A stretch of DNA of 64,000 nucleotides, from the NCBI GenBank assembly GCA_001275005.1, contig JWZX01003143.1:1-64000 (forward strand), given 5' to 3'. The notes under the pieces are model-generated. The model searched no databases. It saw only the letters and a list, made by a program, of their open reading frames with translations, and had not been told where the DNA came from. Within the stretch, counting starts at the first letter, position 1; every line of letters starts with the position of its first letter. The translations under genes were made by a program, and so were the position numbers. Shown here piece by piece: positions 9,739 to 17,915 of this stretch. Origin of the DNA: Chrysochromulina tobinii (taxonomy: Eukaryota > Haptophyta > Prymnesiales > Chrysochromulinaceae).

Positions 9739-10632
9739 ATGCGCGTTGTGTTGAACAGCAGCACGTCCTTCGCGAAGGAATCTTCGCACATTTCGTTCAT
9801 GGAGACCATGAAGCTCGAAGGCCTGTGTTCGCAGACGGAGGCATGGCTCTTCTACTACGGCTGGTCGCGTGTGTACGATCGCATGCAGCCGTTCTTCACG
9901 TCCAACGAGATGCGCGAGGCAGGCCTCGACCTCGCGAATCTCAACGGCCCGCTCAAGATTCTTGACGTCGGCGCGGGCACCGGCACGCTCAGCCTGCAGG
10001 TCGCCAAGCGCTGCGGTGCGGAGCGGCTCACCCTGCTCGATCAGAGCGCGCAGATGCTCAACCAGGCAAAGGCGAAGCTGCCGCTCGCGCCATGCGAATT
10101 CGTGCTGTCGGACGCGCAGACGCTTCCGTTCGATGACGATTCATTCGACCGTGTCGTCTCGTCGGGCTCCTTTTACTACTTCCCCGATCCAGTCGCAGCG
10201 CTTCGCGAGCAGCTGCGCGTCGTGCGGCCGGGCGGTTGCGTGCTCGTCATGGGCTCGCTCCAGCCGAAGCCTCTCTTCATCCGCTTCTTCGCGCAGATGT
10301 TCAACCGCTTCCCGACCGAGGAGCAGTACCACGCGTGGTTCGCGGAGGCGGGCCTGACGGATGTGAAGGCGATCCACGTGTCCAATCCGTGGAACGCCAA
10401 ACAGTACGCGATCGCCATCTGCGGCGTCAAGGCGCCCGGCACTGCCAACCCGCCGCGCAACCTGCCGCTGCCCGACACGCCCACCACGCGGCTGCACCGA
10501 CTCGCAAAGCTCCCTCTGGTGCTCGCGCGCTTCGGGCTGGCGCTCGGTGCGTTCTTCGTCATCGGCCCGCTGCAGGTGGCCACTGCCGCGATCGGCATGC
10601 ACCGTCTGAAGGCCGCGCAGGCCACCAGCTGA
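9739..10632 (+). CDS. VTE3: MPBQ/MSBQ-type methyltransferase (tocopherol/plastoquinone pathway)
   Basis: 297 residues from ATG 9739. The SAM-binding motif I is ILDVGAGTGTLSLQV at about residues 74-88. The following DQSAQML, LPF-D-DSFDR, SSGSFYYFPDP, RVVRPGG and FP-EEQYHAWFAEAG segments match the arrangement I know for plant-type 2-methyl-6-phytyl-benzoquinol methyltransferase (VTE3, inner envelope protein). That enzyme methylates phytyl- or solanesyl-benzoquinol precursors of tocopherol and plastoquinone. A hydrophobic C-terminal segment (about residues 265-290) fits the membrane anchor of this family. The sequence near EGLCSQTEAWLFYYGWSRVYDRM also fits. The visible N-terminus is short and not an obvious bipartite plastid leader, so a missed 5' exon is possible. 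The VTE3 symbol is by similarity; a ubiquinone- or sterol-type methyltransferase is the alternative. Confidence 0.75.
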   Translation: MRVVLNSSTSFAKESSHISFMETMKLEGLCSQTEAWLFYYGWSRVYDRMQPFFTSNEMREAGLDLANLNGPLKILDVGAGTGTLSLQVAKRCGAERLTLLDQSAQMLNQAKAKLPLAPCEFVLSDAQTLPFDDDSFDRVVSSGSFYYFPDPVAALREQLRVVRPGGCVLVMGSLQPKPLFIRFFAQMFNRFPTEEQYHAWFAEAGLTDVKAIHVSNPWNAKQYAIAICGVKAPGTANPPRNLPLPDTPTTRLHRLAKLPLVLARFGLALGAFFVIGPLQVATAAIGMHRLKAAQATS

Positions 10633-10894
10633 TGCGTGAGTAGCCCCTCGAGTCGCTCTCGAGCATGCAATTGCATGTACAGTACGCTGGAATGACAGGT
10701 ACCCTCTTGATAGTGTTGCAGCGCATGTCGGGGTGGCATTACTGGCTTACTGACTGCCGCGCGCCCCTTTTCGAGATTGCCGAGGAATCCTACCGGTACG
10801 GGTTTTCCAACTTGACGCAACTGAAGACTCTAGGTCTTACAAAAAGCCGACAAGTTTGCCGCCCTTGAGTGAGTGAGGGGTGTGGCACGATAAG

Positions 10895-11842
10895 ATGCGG
10901 GGAGCGTCCGTCATGGTGCCGAGCGCGCTCCGCCGCCTTCCAGCGCGACCGCTGCTGCGCCGAGCCTTATCCGCGCTCACGCGCGTCGATCCTGCCGCGG
11001 TGCTGACTGACGCCGACGTCGAGCGCTTCTCCAAGGATGGCGCGATTGTGCTCCGCGGCGTCTTCCAGCCGTGGGTGGAGCACCTACGCGCAGGAGCGGA
11101 GCTAAACCTGGCGAATCCTGGCCCGTTGTGTGACGAGCACGCGGCAGCACAAGGCACCAGCGGGCGCTTCCACGACGACCAATTCTTGTGGCGGCGGCAT
11201 GAGCTGTTCAAGGAGTTTGTGCTCCATTCGGGTGCGGGCGCGCTGGCTGCCAAAGCGATGGGCTCGCAGACAGCGCACATCTTTTACGACCAGCTATTCG
11301 TCAAGGAGCCCGGCACGCCGTCGCCGACGCCCTGGCACAACGACACCTCGTACTGGCACACGCGGGGCTCGCAGATCTGCTCGATCTGGATCGCGCTCGA
11401 CCCGGTGCCTCGAGAGCGAGGCCTCTCCTACGTCAAGGGCTCGCACCGCTGGGGCCTGGTGCACCGGATCACGAACTTCTCGGGCGGCGACCACTCGGGC
11501 AAGAACACCTACTCGGACGTGGACCCAGCGCAGCTCCCTCCAGTGCCTGACGTGGATGCGGGCGTCGCCTCCGGCGCGTACGAGCTGCTCGGTTGGGACA
11601 TGCAACCCGGGGACCTGCTTCTCTTCTACAGCGCGATGATGCATGGCGCGCCCGGCAACCCGCCCAACTCACCGCACCGGCGGCGCGGCTACGCGACGCG
11701 CTGGTGCGGCGACGACGTCACCTTCGACAACCGGCCCGGGACGATGCACACCGGCTGGAAACGGGCTGGCTTTGACAACGGCCTCGCAGCGGGCGCACCC
11801 ATAGCATGCGAGCTGCACCCGAACTGTGCGGCGACCGCCTGA
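10895..11842 (+). CDS. Phytanoyl-CoA dioxygenase (PhyH) family protein
   Basis: 315 residues from ATG 10895; an upstream GTG extension is disregarded. The Fe(II) triad is visible as H148 and D150 in PWHNDTSYWHT and H250 in MMHGAPGNP, with R269 in GYATRW as the 2-oxoglutarate-binding Arg. The order and spacing are typical of the PhyH family, which hydroxylates phytanoyl-CoA or diverse small molecules. The first about 30 residues are Arg/Leu/Ala-rich without acidic residues, suggesting a mitochondrial or other organellar leader; I see no C-terminal peroxisomal tripeptide (the end is ATA). Substrate is not predictable, since this family has many natural-product hydroxylases. The TGA stop sits within the first copy of a 35-bp direct repeat that continues into the 3' flank. 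Confidence 0.85.
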   Translation: MRGASVMVPSALRRLPARPLLRRALSALTRVDPAAVLTDADVERFSKDGAIVLRGVFQPWVEHLRAGAELNLANPGPLCDEHAAAQGTSGRFHDDQFLWRRHELFKEFVLHSGAGALAAKAMGSQTAHIFYDQLFVKEPGTPSPTPWHNDTSYWHTRGSQICSIWIALDPVPRERGLSYVKGSHRWGLVHRITNFSGGDHSGKNTYSDVDPAQLPPVPDVDAGVASGAYELLGWDMQPGDLLLFYSAMMHGAPGNPPNSPHRRRGYATRWCGDDVTFDNRPGTMHTGWKRAGFDNGLAAGAPIACELHPNCAATA

Positions 11843-11892
11843 CGGAGGCCCACACGCGCTGTGCGGCAACCGCGTCACGGAGGCCCACACCT
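11824..11892. repeat. 35-bp imperfect tandem repeat spanning a stop codon
   Basis: Two copies start at 11824 and 11859 with CTGTGCGGC and end with ACGGAGGCCCACAC. The stop codon TGA (11840-11842) of the PhyH gene lies in copy one. The equivalent position in copy two reads TCA. Confidence 0.85.
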
Positions 11893-12123
11893 GGGGGGGT
11901 TCGTGCCGCGCATCGGGAATCTTCAGCGACCTCGGCCAGAGAAGTTGTAGAGCAGTGCCAAGCAGCGGCTGCGGTCCGCAGCCGCAAACCAGCAACGGAT
12001 CGAGATGCAACTAAGCGGCACAGCGACGTTGTACAACTCCTTTTTATCTTTTTATCTAGTCCATTGAGCTCGTCCTTTTCGGGCAAGTTTTGAGGCGGGA
12101 CCTGAGACTCCCTCGGCGAATTC

Positions 12124-14262
12124 ATGCCGACCGTCCTGGTCACCGGCATTGCTGGGCGCATCGGCCGTGGAGTCGCATCGTCGCTCCGCACACTAGGGCA
12201 CCGCATCGTCGGGGTCGACGTCACTGGCGACGCGAGCCTCGTGGGGCCCGTGTGCGACGCCTTCGTGCAATGTGACCTTGTGGCCGCCGCGGAGCCTGGG
12301 CCTGCAGCGGACGCCTTGCGTCGGGCAGCGACAGGCGTCAGTTGCGTGGTGCACTGCGCCGCATGGCCCGGCCCATCGGCCACGCCTCCACCCGCCGTTG
12401 AGGCAACCGGTAGTGCGATGAAGCGGCCGGCGATCGGCTACGAGTCAGCAACACCCTCCGTGCTCTTGAGGGACAATGTCGCGTCGACCGCGGCAACGTG
12501 CGACGCCGCGATTGCAGCTGGCGCTTCGCGCTTCGTCTTCTCCAGCTCCGCCTTTGCCATGGGCTACAGCCACGCCGCGATCGGCCCTCACGCATGGTGC
12601 CCTCGCTACCTGCCTGTCGACGAGCTGCACGGCGCAATGCCAATGGAGACGTATGGTCTGTCAAAGTTGCTGGGTGAGGAGGTGCTCGAGTCGGCGGCGC
12701 GCACCGCCACGAGCACGAGCTTCGTCTCGCTGCGCTTCACGAACATCGTCAAGCGCGAGCGCTGGTCGTCGCTGCCATGGCCGGCACCATCTGCCGCGGA
12801 GCCCTTGCCTTTGATTCTTTGGGCGTACACCCACGAGGATGACGTGATCGAGGCGCACGTGGCGGCGGTCACGCGGCCGGAGGCGGCCCGACCGGGCTCA
12901 CACGAAGCGTACCTGCTCGCCGCGCCGGACACGCGCTTCGTCGAGCCCACGCTGGATCTGCTCAAGACGGCGCTTGGCGTGTCGGGCCTGCCGCTGCGCT
13001 CGCCCATGGCGGGCAACGCGTCGGTCTTATGCGCCGACAAGGCCCGCGAGCGGCTCGGCGTGGCGTTCCGCTCGTGGAGACAGCCGGCGTCCGAAGAGGT
13101 GCCCGCGGCGGCGCCATCGACGGCCGCGAGCGCGCTGCGGGGCTCCCCGGCGGCCTTGCATGCATGTGCTCACCATGGCGCCCAATCCCCACAGCTGCGG
13201 GGCTCCCCGGCGGCCCGACGAGCGCTCGCGGACCCGAGGGTTCGTCACTTTGACCTGAGTGGCTTTGAGCTCGGCTGTGGGAGATTGCTACCCGTCGGTG
13301 CGAGCCTCGCGTACAAGGTGCACGGCCCGCCGATTGGGCAGGGCGCGGGCATCGTGCTGCACCCCACCTCCTTCGACGCCGTGCACAATGAGCTCGAGTA
13401 CCAGATCGGTCCGGGCCAGACGCTCGACACGGCGCGCTTCACGGTCATCGTGCCCAACCTGCTAGGCAACGGTGTCTCGTACTCACCCTCCCTCATCGAC
13501 CCAGCTGCGGGCCTGCCTCCGCTCTTCTCGGTGCGTGACAATGTGCGCGCCCAGAGAGCGCTCCTCGAGCACCTGGGCGTCGGCTGCTCGAAGGAGGCGC
13601 CTCTCGACCTCGTGTACGGCTACTCGATGGGCGCGCTCCAGGCCTATGAATGGGCCGTCGCGTGGCCCGAGAGCGTGAGGCGCATCGCGGCCGTGTGCGG
13701 CGCCGCGCGCTGTGGCGAGCTCAATCGCGTCTTCTTGGGCTCGATTGAGGCCGCACTCAAGGCCGATGCCGCCTGGGACGCCGCAGCGGGTCGTTTCACG
13801 AGGCCGCCTACGCGCGGGCTTGCGGCCTTTGGAAGCATCTACGCGGGCTGGGGTGTCGGCTCGAGTTGGTACACTGAGGCTGAGTACGCGCGCGCGGGTT
13901 TTGCGTCGGCAGAGGACTTTGTGGAGCGCTCGTACCTGCCCGCCTTTGCCAACTGCGATGCCGACGACTTACTCTCACAGATCCGCACATGGCGCGATGC
14001 TGACGTGGCGGTGCACACCGGAGGCGACCTGCGCGCGGCGCTCGGGCGCGTGCGCGCACGCGTGCTGCTCATGCCGTGCGATCAAGATCGCTATTTCACG
14101 CTGGGCGAGGCCGAGCGCGAAGCAGCCTTGCTCGGCGATCGGTGCGTGTTCCGTCCCATCGTCTCAGCTGCCGGCCATCGCGCGGGAGATCCGCACCGAC
14201 CGGAGCTCGGTGCAGAAGCCACCTGGATCCGGCGGCACGTGTACGAGCTGCTCGCCGAGTAG
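12124..14262 (+). CDS. Fusion of an extended SDR (NAD-dependent epimerase-like) and a MetX-like alpha/beta hydrolase
   Basis: 712 residues from ATG 12124. Residues about 1-320 are an extended short-chain dehydrogenase/reductase: TGIAGRIG at 7-14 as the Gly-rich nucleotide site, VVHCAAW, SSSAFAMG, and the catalytic pair Y177/K181 in YGLSK. After a linker of about 45 residues containing a doubled LRGSPAA motif, residues about 375-712 form an alpha/beta hydrolase of the homoserine O-acetyltransferase (MetX) family. Its nucleophile elbow is GYSMGALQAYEWA with S501; D653 or D655 and H685 complete a plausible triad. The AGWGVGSSWY and DADDLLSQIRTW segments resemble the MetX-like hydrolase branch known from fungi and bacteria. 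Homoserine acetylation is possible but not certain, because the elbow reads GYSMGA rather than the usual GGSMGG. No intron or frame break separates the two halves. Both enzymes in one chain is unusual. Confidence 0.8.
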   Translation: MPTVLVTGIAGRIGRGVASSLRTLGHRIVGVDVTGDASLVGPVCDAFVQCDLVAAAEPGPAADALRRAATGVSCVVHCAAWPGPSATPPPAVEATGSAMKRPAIGYESATPSVLLRDNVASTAATCDAAIAAGASRFVFSSSAFAMGYSHAAIGPHAWCPRYLPVDELHGAMPMETYGLSKLLGEEVLESAARTATSTSFVSLRFTNIVKRERWSSLPWPAPSAAEPLPLILWAYTHEDDVIEAHVAAVTRPEAARPGSHEAYLLAAPDTRFVEPTLDLLKTALGVSGLPLRSPMAGNASVLCADKARERLGVAFRSWRQPASEEVPAAAPSTAASALRGSPAALHACAHHGAQSPQLRGSPAARRALADPRVRHFDLSGFELGCGRLLPVGASLAYKVHGPPIGQGAGIVLHPTSFDAVHNELEYQIGPGQTLDTARFTVIVPNLLGNGVSYSPSLIDPAAGLPPLFSVRDNVRAQRALLEHLGVGCSKEAPLDLVYGYSMGALQAYEWAVAWPESVRRIAAVCGAARCGELNRVFLGSIEAALKADAAWDAAAGRFTRPPTRGLAAFGSIYAGWGVGSSWYTEAEYARAGFASAEDFVERSYLPAFANCDADDLLSQIRTWRDADVAVHTGGDLRAALGRVRARVLLMPCDQDRYFTLGEAEREAALLGDRCVFRPIVSAAGHRAGDPHRPELGAEATWIRRHVYELLAE

Positions 14263-14998
14263 GGACACTCCTCATTCCACCGCTTTCGCCGTGGCCGCGT
14301 GGCGTACTTGTGCGTGCGGTGCCTGGAGGGCACGCGATCGGCGGGGTGCGCACTCGACGTTCATTTATCATTGTCCCCATGGGACATGCATTTACGGGAT
14401 GGTGGCCCCGAGCTGGTGGCGGCGGGAAGCGGTCTCCGAACGGAATTCGTCACTTGTTGCGATCGCCCTCGGGCCGTCGTAGCGGAAGTGGAAGGGACGG
14501 GGACGGGGCCCAGCCCCCGGTCCTTGCGTTTGTATCCGATCCGGCGACCGCGGTGCCGGCGATAGCCGATACGACACGATCGCGGATCGGTATCGGATAA
14601 ACGAAACGCGACGTTCGCTCGGCTTTTCGTTTACGTTTTCTTTTTTTCAAAATATGTACGGCCAAATACGGCATACCGCTTACCGGCGCCCGACCGGGTC
14701 TGACCGGACTATCATAGTATCCACTATCCACTCTATAGGTAACGGAAACTTTGTTAGGAACCTGTACAAGCTACGCTACCTCGAATTGTTGTCAAAAACA
14801 TCTCCATTCTCGCTTCGAACATGTGGTGCTTAGGGAGATGTGTCCACCGAATTATGTGTCCAAGTGGAGATGGAGATGGCAGATGCGATCAGCACACCAC
14901 CGCGACGCCGACGGAGCAACGCGCCGCGGTTTCAAGTCTGTACTTCTACTCCTACTCGGCATCGTCAAGACCGGTGGCGTGGGCGCGAAACGGAGCAA
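14263..14998. other. Intergenic region between convergent genes
   Basis: About 740 bases with declining GC content, a poly-T/A stretch near 14638-14652, and several short open frames lacking domains. No gene supported. Confidence 0.5.
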
Positions 14999-15820
14999 CT
15001 ATAAACGTGGCCACGTTTGAGTGGGCCCTCTTGTAGAGAGCCACAGCTGCCTCAAAAGGGAACGGAAGCCAAGTGCCGTCATGATCACTCCAGAGACGGC
15101 AATCGGGTGCCGAAAATTGAGTCTTGAGATTGCTAGTGCCCAACTCATGCAAAGCCACTTGCCGAGAAGACCACCAAAACCGCCGTATGTGATGCTCATA
15201 GAGTTGTTATACACGAGCAGCATCGCTACGATCGACAGAAGGAGCCACATTGCACCGTCGGCAAGCTCTTTAGACTCTCGGAGCGACACGCGAGCCCTGA
15301 GGGCCTGAGCTGCTGCAAAAGAAAGGAGACCTGACATGAAGGAGGCGCGCACACTCACGTATTCGAACTCGAACCCGGGGCCGCGCAGGAGCGCAACCAG
15401 AGAGCAAGCCATGGTTGTCGACGGCGGCCGCATCTGAAGGCGCATAATGGCGTGTGTGGAGACAAAGATGCAGAGCGTCTCCACACCAAAAGCGATCAGA
15501 TTCAGCATTAGGTATGCATTGCGCAGAGCCATCATCGAACGCGATTTCTTGATGTCATCCTCCACGCGGGTCAATACAGACGCGTCATTGATAGCGGCGG
15601 CGGCCACCAGAGCTGCTGGGGTCCGCATAGCGTTGAAAAAGGCAATCCCTTCAACCTTGAAACATTTGGCAACTTCGCAAACAAGATCTGATGCAGCAGG
15701 TATGGCTGCACGGCACCTTCGAGAAGCCACATAGCGCGTCGTTGGTGAGGCCTGGAGCGCATGTGCGGTGCCAAGCGAGAGGCTTAGAAACACGCCGATC
15801 ATTATTTGCAATCCTTGCAT
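14999..15820 (-). CDS. Multi-pass membrane protein with a signal-peptide-like N-terminus
   Basis: 273 residues if started at ATG 15820; the open frame extends upstream to 16045 but that part lacks a good start and has no membrane-protein character. Residues about 1-22 form a hydrophobic signal sequence ending near AHALQA, followed by an Arg/Ala/Ser-rich stretch. This resembles a bipartite plastid leader of secondary-plastid algae, though the usual Phe at the cleavage site is absent. About four hydrophobic segments follow, around the MLNLIAFGVETLCIFV, SGLLSFAAAQAL, AMWLLLSIVAMLLVY and ISRLNFRHPIAVSGVIM regions. No family is recognised. Lower GC than its neighbours may indicate weaker selection or different age. 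Function unknown. Confidence 0.55.
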   Translation of the reverse strand: MQGLQIMIGVFLSLSLGTAHALQASPTTRYVASRRCRAAIPAASDLVCEVAKCFKVEGIAFFNAMRTPAALVAAAAINDASVLTRVEDDIKKSRSMMALRNAYLMLNLIAFGVETLCIFVSTHAIMRLQMRPPSTTMACSLVALLRGPGFEFEYVSVRASFMSGLLSFAAAQALRARVSLRESKELADGAMWLLLSIVAMLLVYNNSMSITYGGFGGLLGKWLCMSWALAISRLNFRHPIAVSGVIMTALGFRSLLRQLWLSTRGPTQTWPRL

Positions 15821-16393
15821 TTCGTCATTCCACGGGGGGATGAGGGGAGAACCCTGAGGCAAGCAATCTTGAAATGTTTGATAGAAGAGGTGCTGTATAC
15901 GGTAAAAAGACACCGGGGGGAGCCGGGACACACACGGGATACGGTATACGGTACAATAGTACGGTAAAAAGACACCGTGGTTCACGTTCACGTTAAGTTG
16001 CCATCTCGGCAAGACGCACGACCACCGGTCTGAGGGTCTGTACAATTGTACTTCTCTTCAAACGGGGCTCACGGACGCGCACTCGATCGCCACGAGAGCA
16101 ATTTTTTGTTGGAGCCTCAAGCGTGTGGACTGCGAAAAAGAGCAGGGTCCTCTTGAAGAGTCAAGAGAGTCACCATCTTCGAGCGGTCCAAAAGGAGCGG
16201 TCACCAACGCGCACGGTCCGCGAACACGACACCACGCCTCTGTGCGGTGCGCGCGCCGCGCCGCTCGGCCATTTCTATACGATCACATGTTAACAGCACG
16301 CAAAACGGCCGCGCAGCGTTGACGAAATGACGTCGCGCCAGGACCTCTGCTCGACCCCTCTCGCGAGCAGTGCGCGGCCGCGTCACTTACGCG
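15821..16393. other. Intergenic spacer with direct repeats
   Basis: About 570 bases. A 17-bp direct repeat ACGGTAAAAAGACACCG occurs at 15899-15915 and 15961-15977, with GTATACGG-type palindromic steps between. Otherwise nothing supportable. It includes the upstream flank of the membrane-protein gene and the 3' flank of glutamine synthetase. Confidence 0.55.
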
Positions 16394-17782
16394 TCACACA
16401 TCGAAGTACGCCTCAATCTCCCAGGGCGAGAGGTGGCGCGCATACTCGTCCCAGTGCGCGCGGCGCAGCTTGAGGTAGCTATCCACGAAGGCGTCGGTCA
16501 GGCCGGAGCGCAGCGCCTGGGAGCTGTCGAGGGCGTCAAGCGCAGCCTTCAGGTTGCTCGGCAGCGGCGGGGCGGCCTTGATGGCGGCGGCGGCGACCGG
16601 ATCAGAAGGGTCGTACATGTTGCGGTCCGTCGGTAGCGGCGGCACACTCCGCGCGCGCAGCCCATCGAGGCCGGCCGCACCGATGGCGGCGGCCATCAGA
16701 TACGGGTTGGCGCTCATGTCGGCGAGCCGGAGCTCCATGCGACGCTGATCGTCCGGTACGCGGATGAGCGCAGTGCGGTTGTTGCCCGCCCAGGTGGCAG
16801 CCGTGGGTGACCACGTCGCGCCCGATGACGTCATGCGCGCGCCCAGCCGCTTGTATGAATTCACAGTGGGATTCGTCAGCGCCGTCATGGCCGGCGCATG
16901 GTTCAGAAGGCCGGCTGTGAATGAGAGCGCACGGGGTGAGAGCCCATGCATCTCCGGCGCACCGCCCTTGCACAGGTTCTTGCCCGTGCCCGGCTCGTGC
17001 AGCGAGATGTGCGCGTGGCAGCCCGAGCCCGTGAGCGACGCGAACGGTTTGGGCATGAACGTGGCGCGAAAGCCCGCGCGCTCCGCAAGGGTGCGAACCA
17101 TGTACTTGAAGAGGACCACGCGATCAGCTGTCACGAGGGCGTCATTGTAGTCCCAGTTGACCTCGAACTGGCCATTGGCGTCCTCGTGGTCCGCCTGGTA
17201 CGGGCCCCAGCCCATCGCCTCCATGTGCGTCACCAGCGTCGAGATGAGCTCGTAGCGCCGCATGAGCGCCTGAGCGTCGTAGCACGGCTTCGCCTGCACG
17301 TCGAGCGGATCGGAGACGGCCCGGCCGCTGCCATCAAGGATGAAGAACTCGCACTCGACGCCCGTCTTGAGCGTGACCCCTTCCTCGGCTAGCTTGGCCA
17401 GCACGCCGCGCAGCACGTTGCGAGGGCCGTGCGGCAACTCCTTGCCAAAGAGCACGAGGTCGCACGAGAGCCAGCCCACCTCGGGCTGCCAAGGCAGCGG
17501 CGTGAGCGTGGCCGGGTCCGGGATGGCGAGCAGATCACCCATGGTCGGGTCCATGTCGAGGTGCGACGCAAAACCCGCGAAGCCCGCGCCGCCCGTGGCA
17601 ATCTCTTCAACTCGGGACGCCGGCACGAGCTTGCTCCGCTGCACGCCGAAGAGGTCCACGTAGGAGAACTGGTAGAACTTGAGGCCATAGCCTCTGCCCT
17701 GCGCGGAAATGGCCGCGGCATTGGACGCAGCGGTGCACAACCGACGTGCGGGCAACGCGGAAGAGCGGAGGCCGCGAAGCAT
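16394..17782 (-). CDS. Glutamine synthetase of the GlnT (GSI-like, 'type III') family with an organellar presequence
   Basis: 462 residues from ATG 17782. It converts glutamate, ammonia and ATP to glutamine, or a related gamma-glutamyl product. Seen in order are: a presequence-like N-terminus (MLRGLRSSALPARRLCTAAS); a beta-grasp domain with YVDLFGVQRSKLVPA and AGFAGFASHLDMDP; then the catalytic domain with VECEFFILDG, DHEDANGQFEVNW, FMPKPF, GSGCHAHIS, NPTVNSYKRL, WAGNNRTALIRVP and MELRLAD. These match the short bacterial GlnT enzymes (about 435 residues), not the cytosolic eukaryotic GSII or the 700-residue GSIII of algae. The N-terminal extension relative to bacterial enzymes suggests import into mitochondria or plastid. 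It lies head-to-head with the PH-PTEN gene, with 133 bases between starts. A bacterial origin by transfer is an inference. Confidence 0.88.
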   Translation of the reverse strand: MLRGLRSSALPARRLCTAASNAAAISAQGRGYGLKFYQFSYVDLFGVQRSKLVPASRVEEIATGGAGFAGFASHLDMDPTMGDLLAIPDPATLTPLPWQPEVGWLSCDLVLFGKELPHGPRNVLRGVLAKLAEEGVTLKTGVECEFFILDGSGRAVSDPLDVQAKPCYDAQALMRRYELISTLVTHMEAMGWGPYQADHEDANGQFEVNWDYNDALVTADRVVLFKYMVRTLAERAGFRATFMPKPFASLTGSGCHAHISLHEPGTGKNLCKGGAPEMHGLSPRALSFTAGLLNHAPAMTALTNPTVNSYKRLGARMTSSGATWSPTAATWAGNNRTALIRVPDDQRRMELRLADMSANPYLMAAAIGAAGLDGLRARSVPPLPTDRNMYDPSDPVAAAAIKAAPPLPSNLKAALDALDSSQALRSGLTDAFVDSYLKLRRAHWDEYARHLSPWEIEAYFDV

Positions 17783-17915
17783 CGGCAAAAACGGATCCTA
17801 TCGGCCTCTCTCATGAGAATTATCCGAGCACAAAGGTTTCAAAACATGCCCGCTTTGGGATTTGTTCACACGCTTTTTGTGGAAATGTCAGGTCACTTGA
17901 GTCGTGTGAGCGTCC

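Noticed and set aside
13164-13194. Possible GT...AG intron in the SDR-MetX linker
   Set aside because: Only about 30 bases, too short for a spliceosomal intron, and the frame is open without splicing.
14999-16045. Longer 348-residue version of the membrane protein
   Set aside because: The upstream 75 codons begin at a non-ATG codon and overlap spacer repeats; a signal-peptide-like start at 15820 is better supported.
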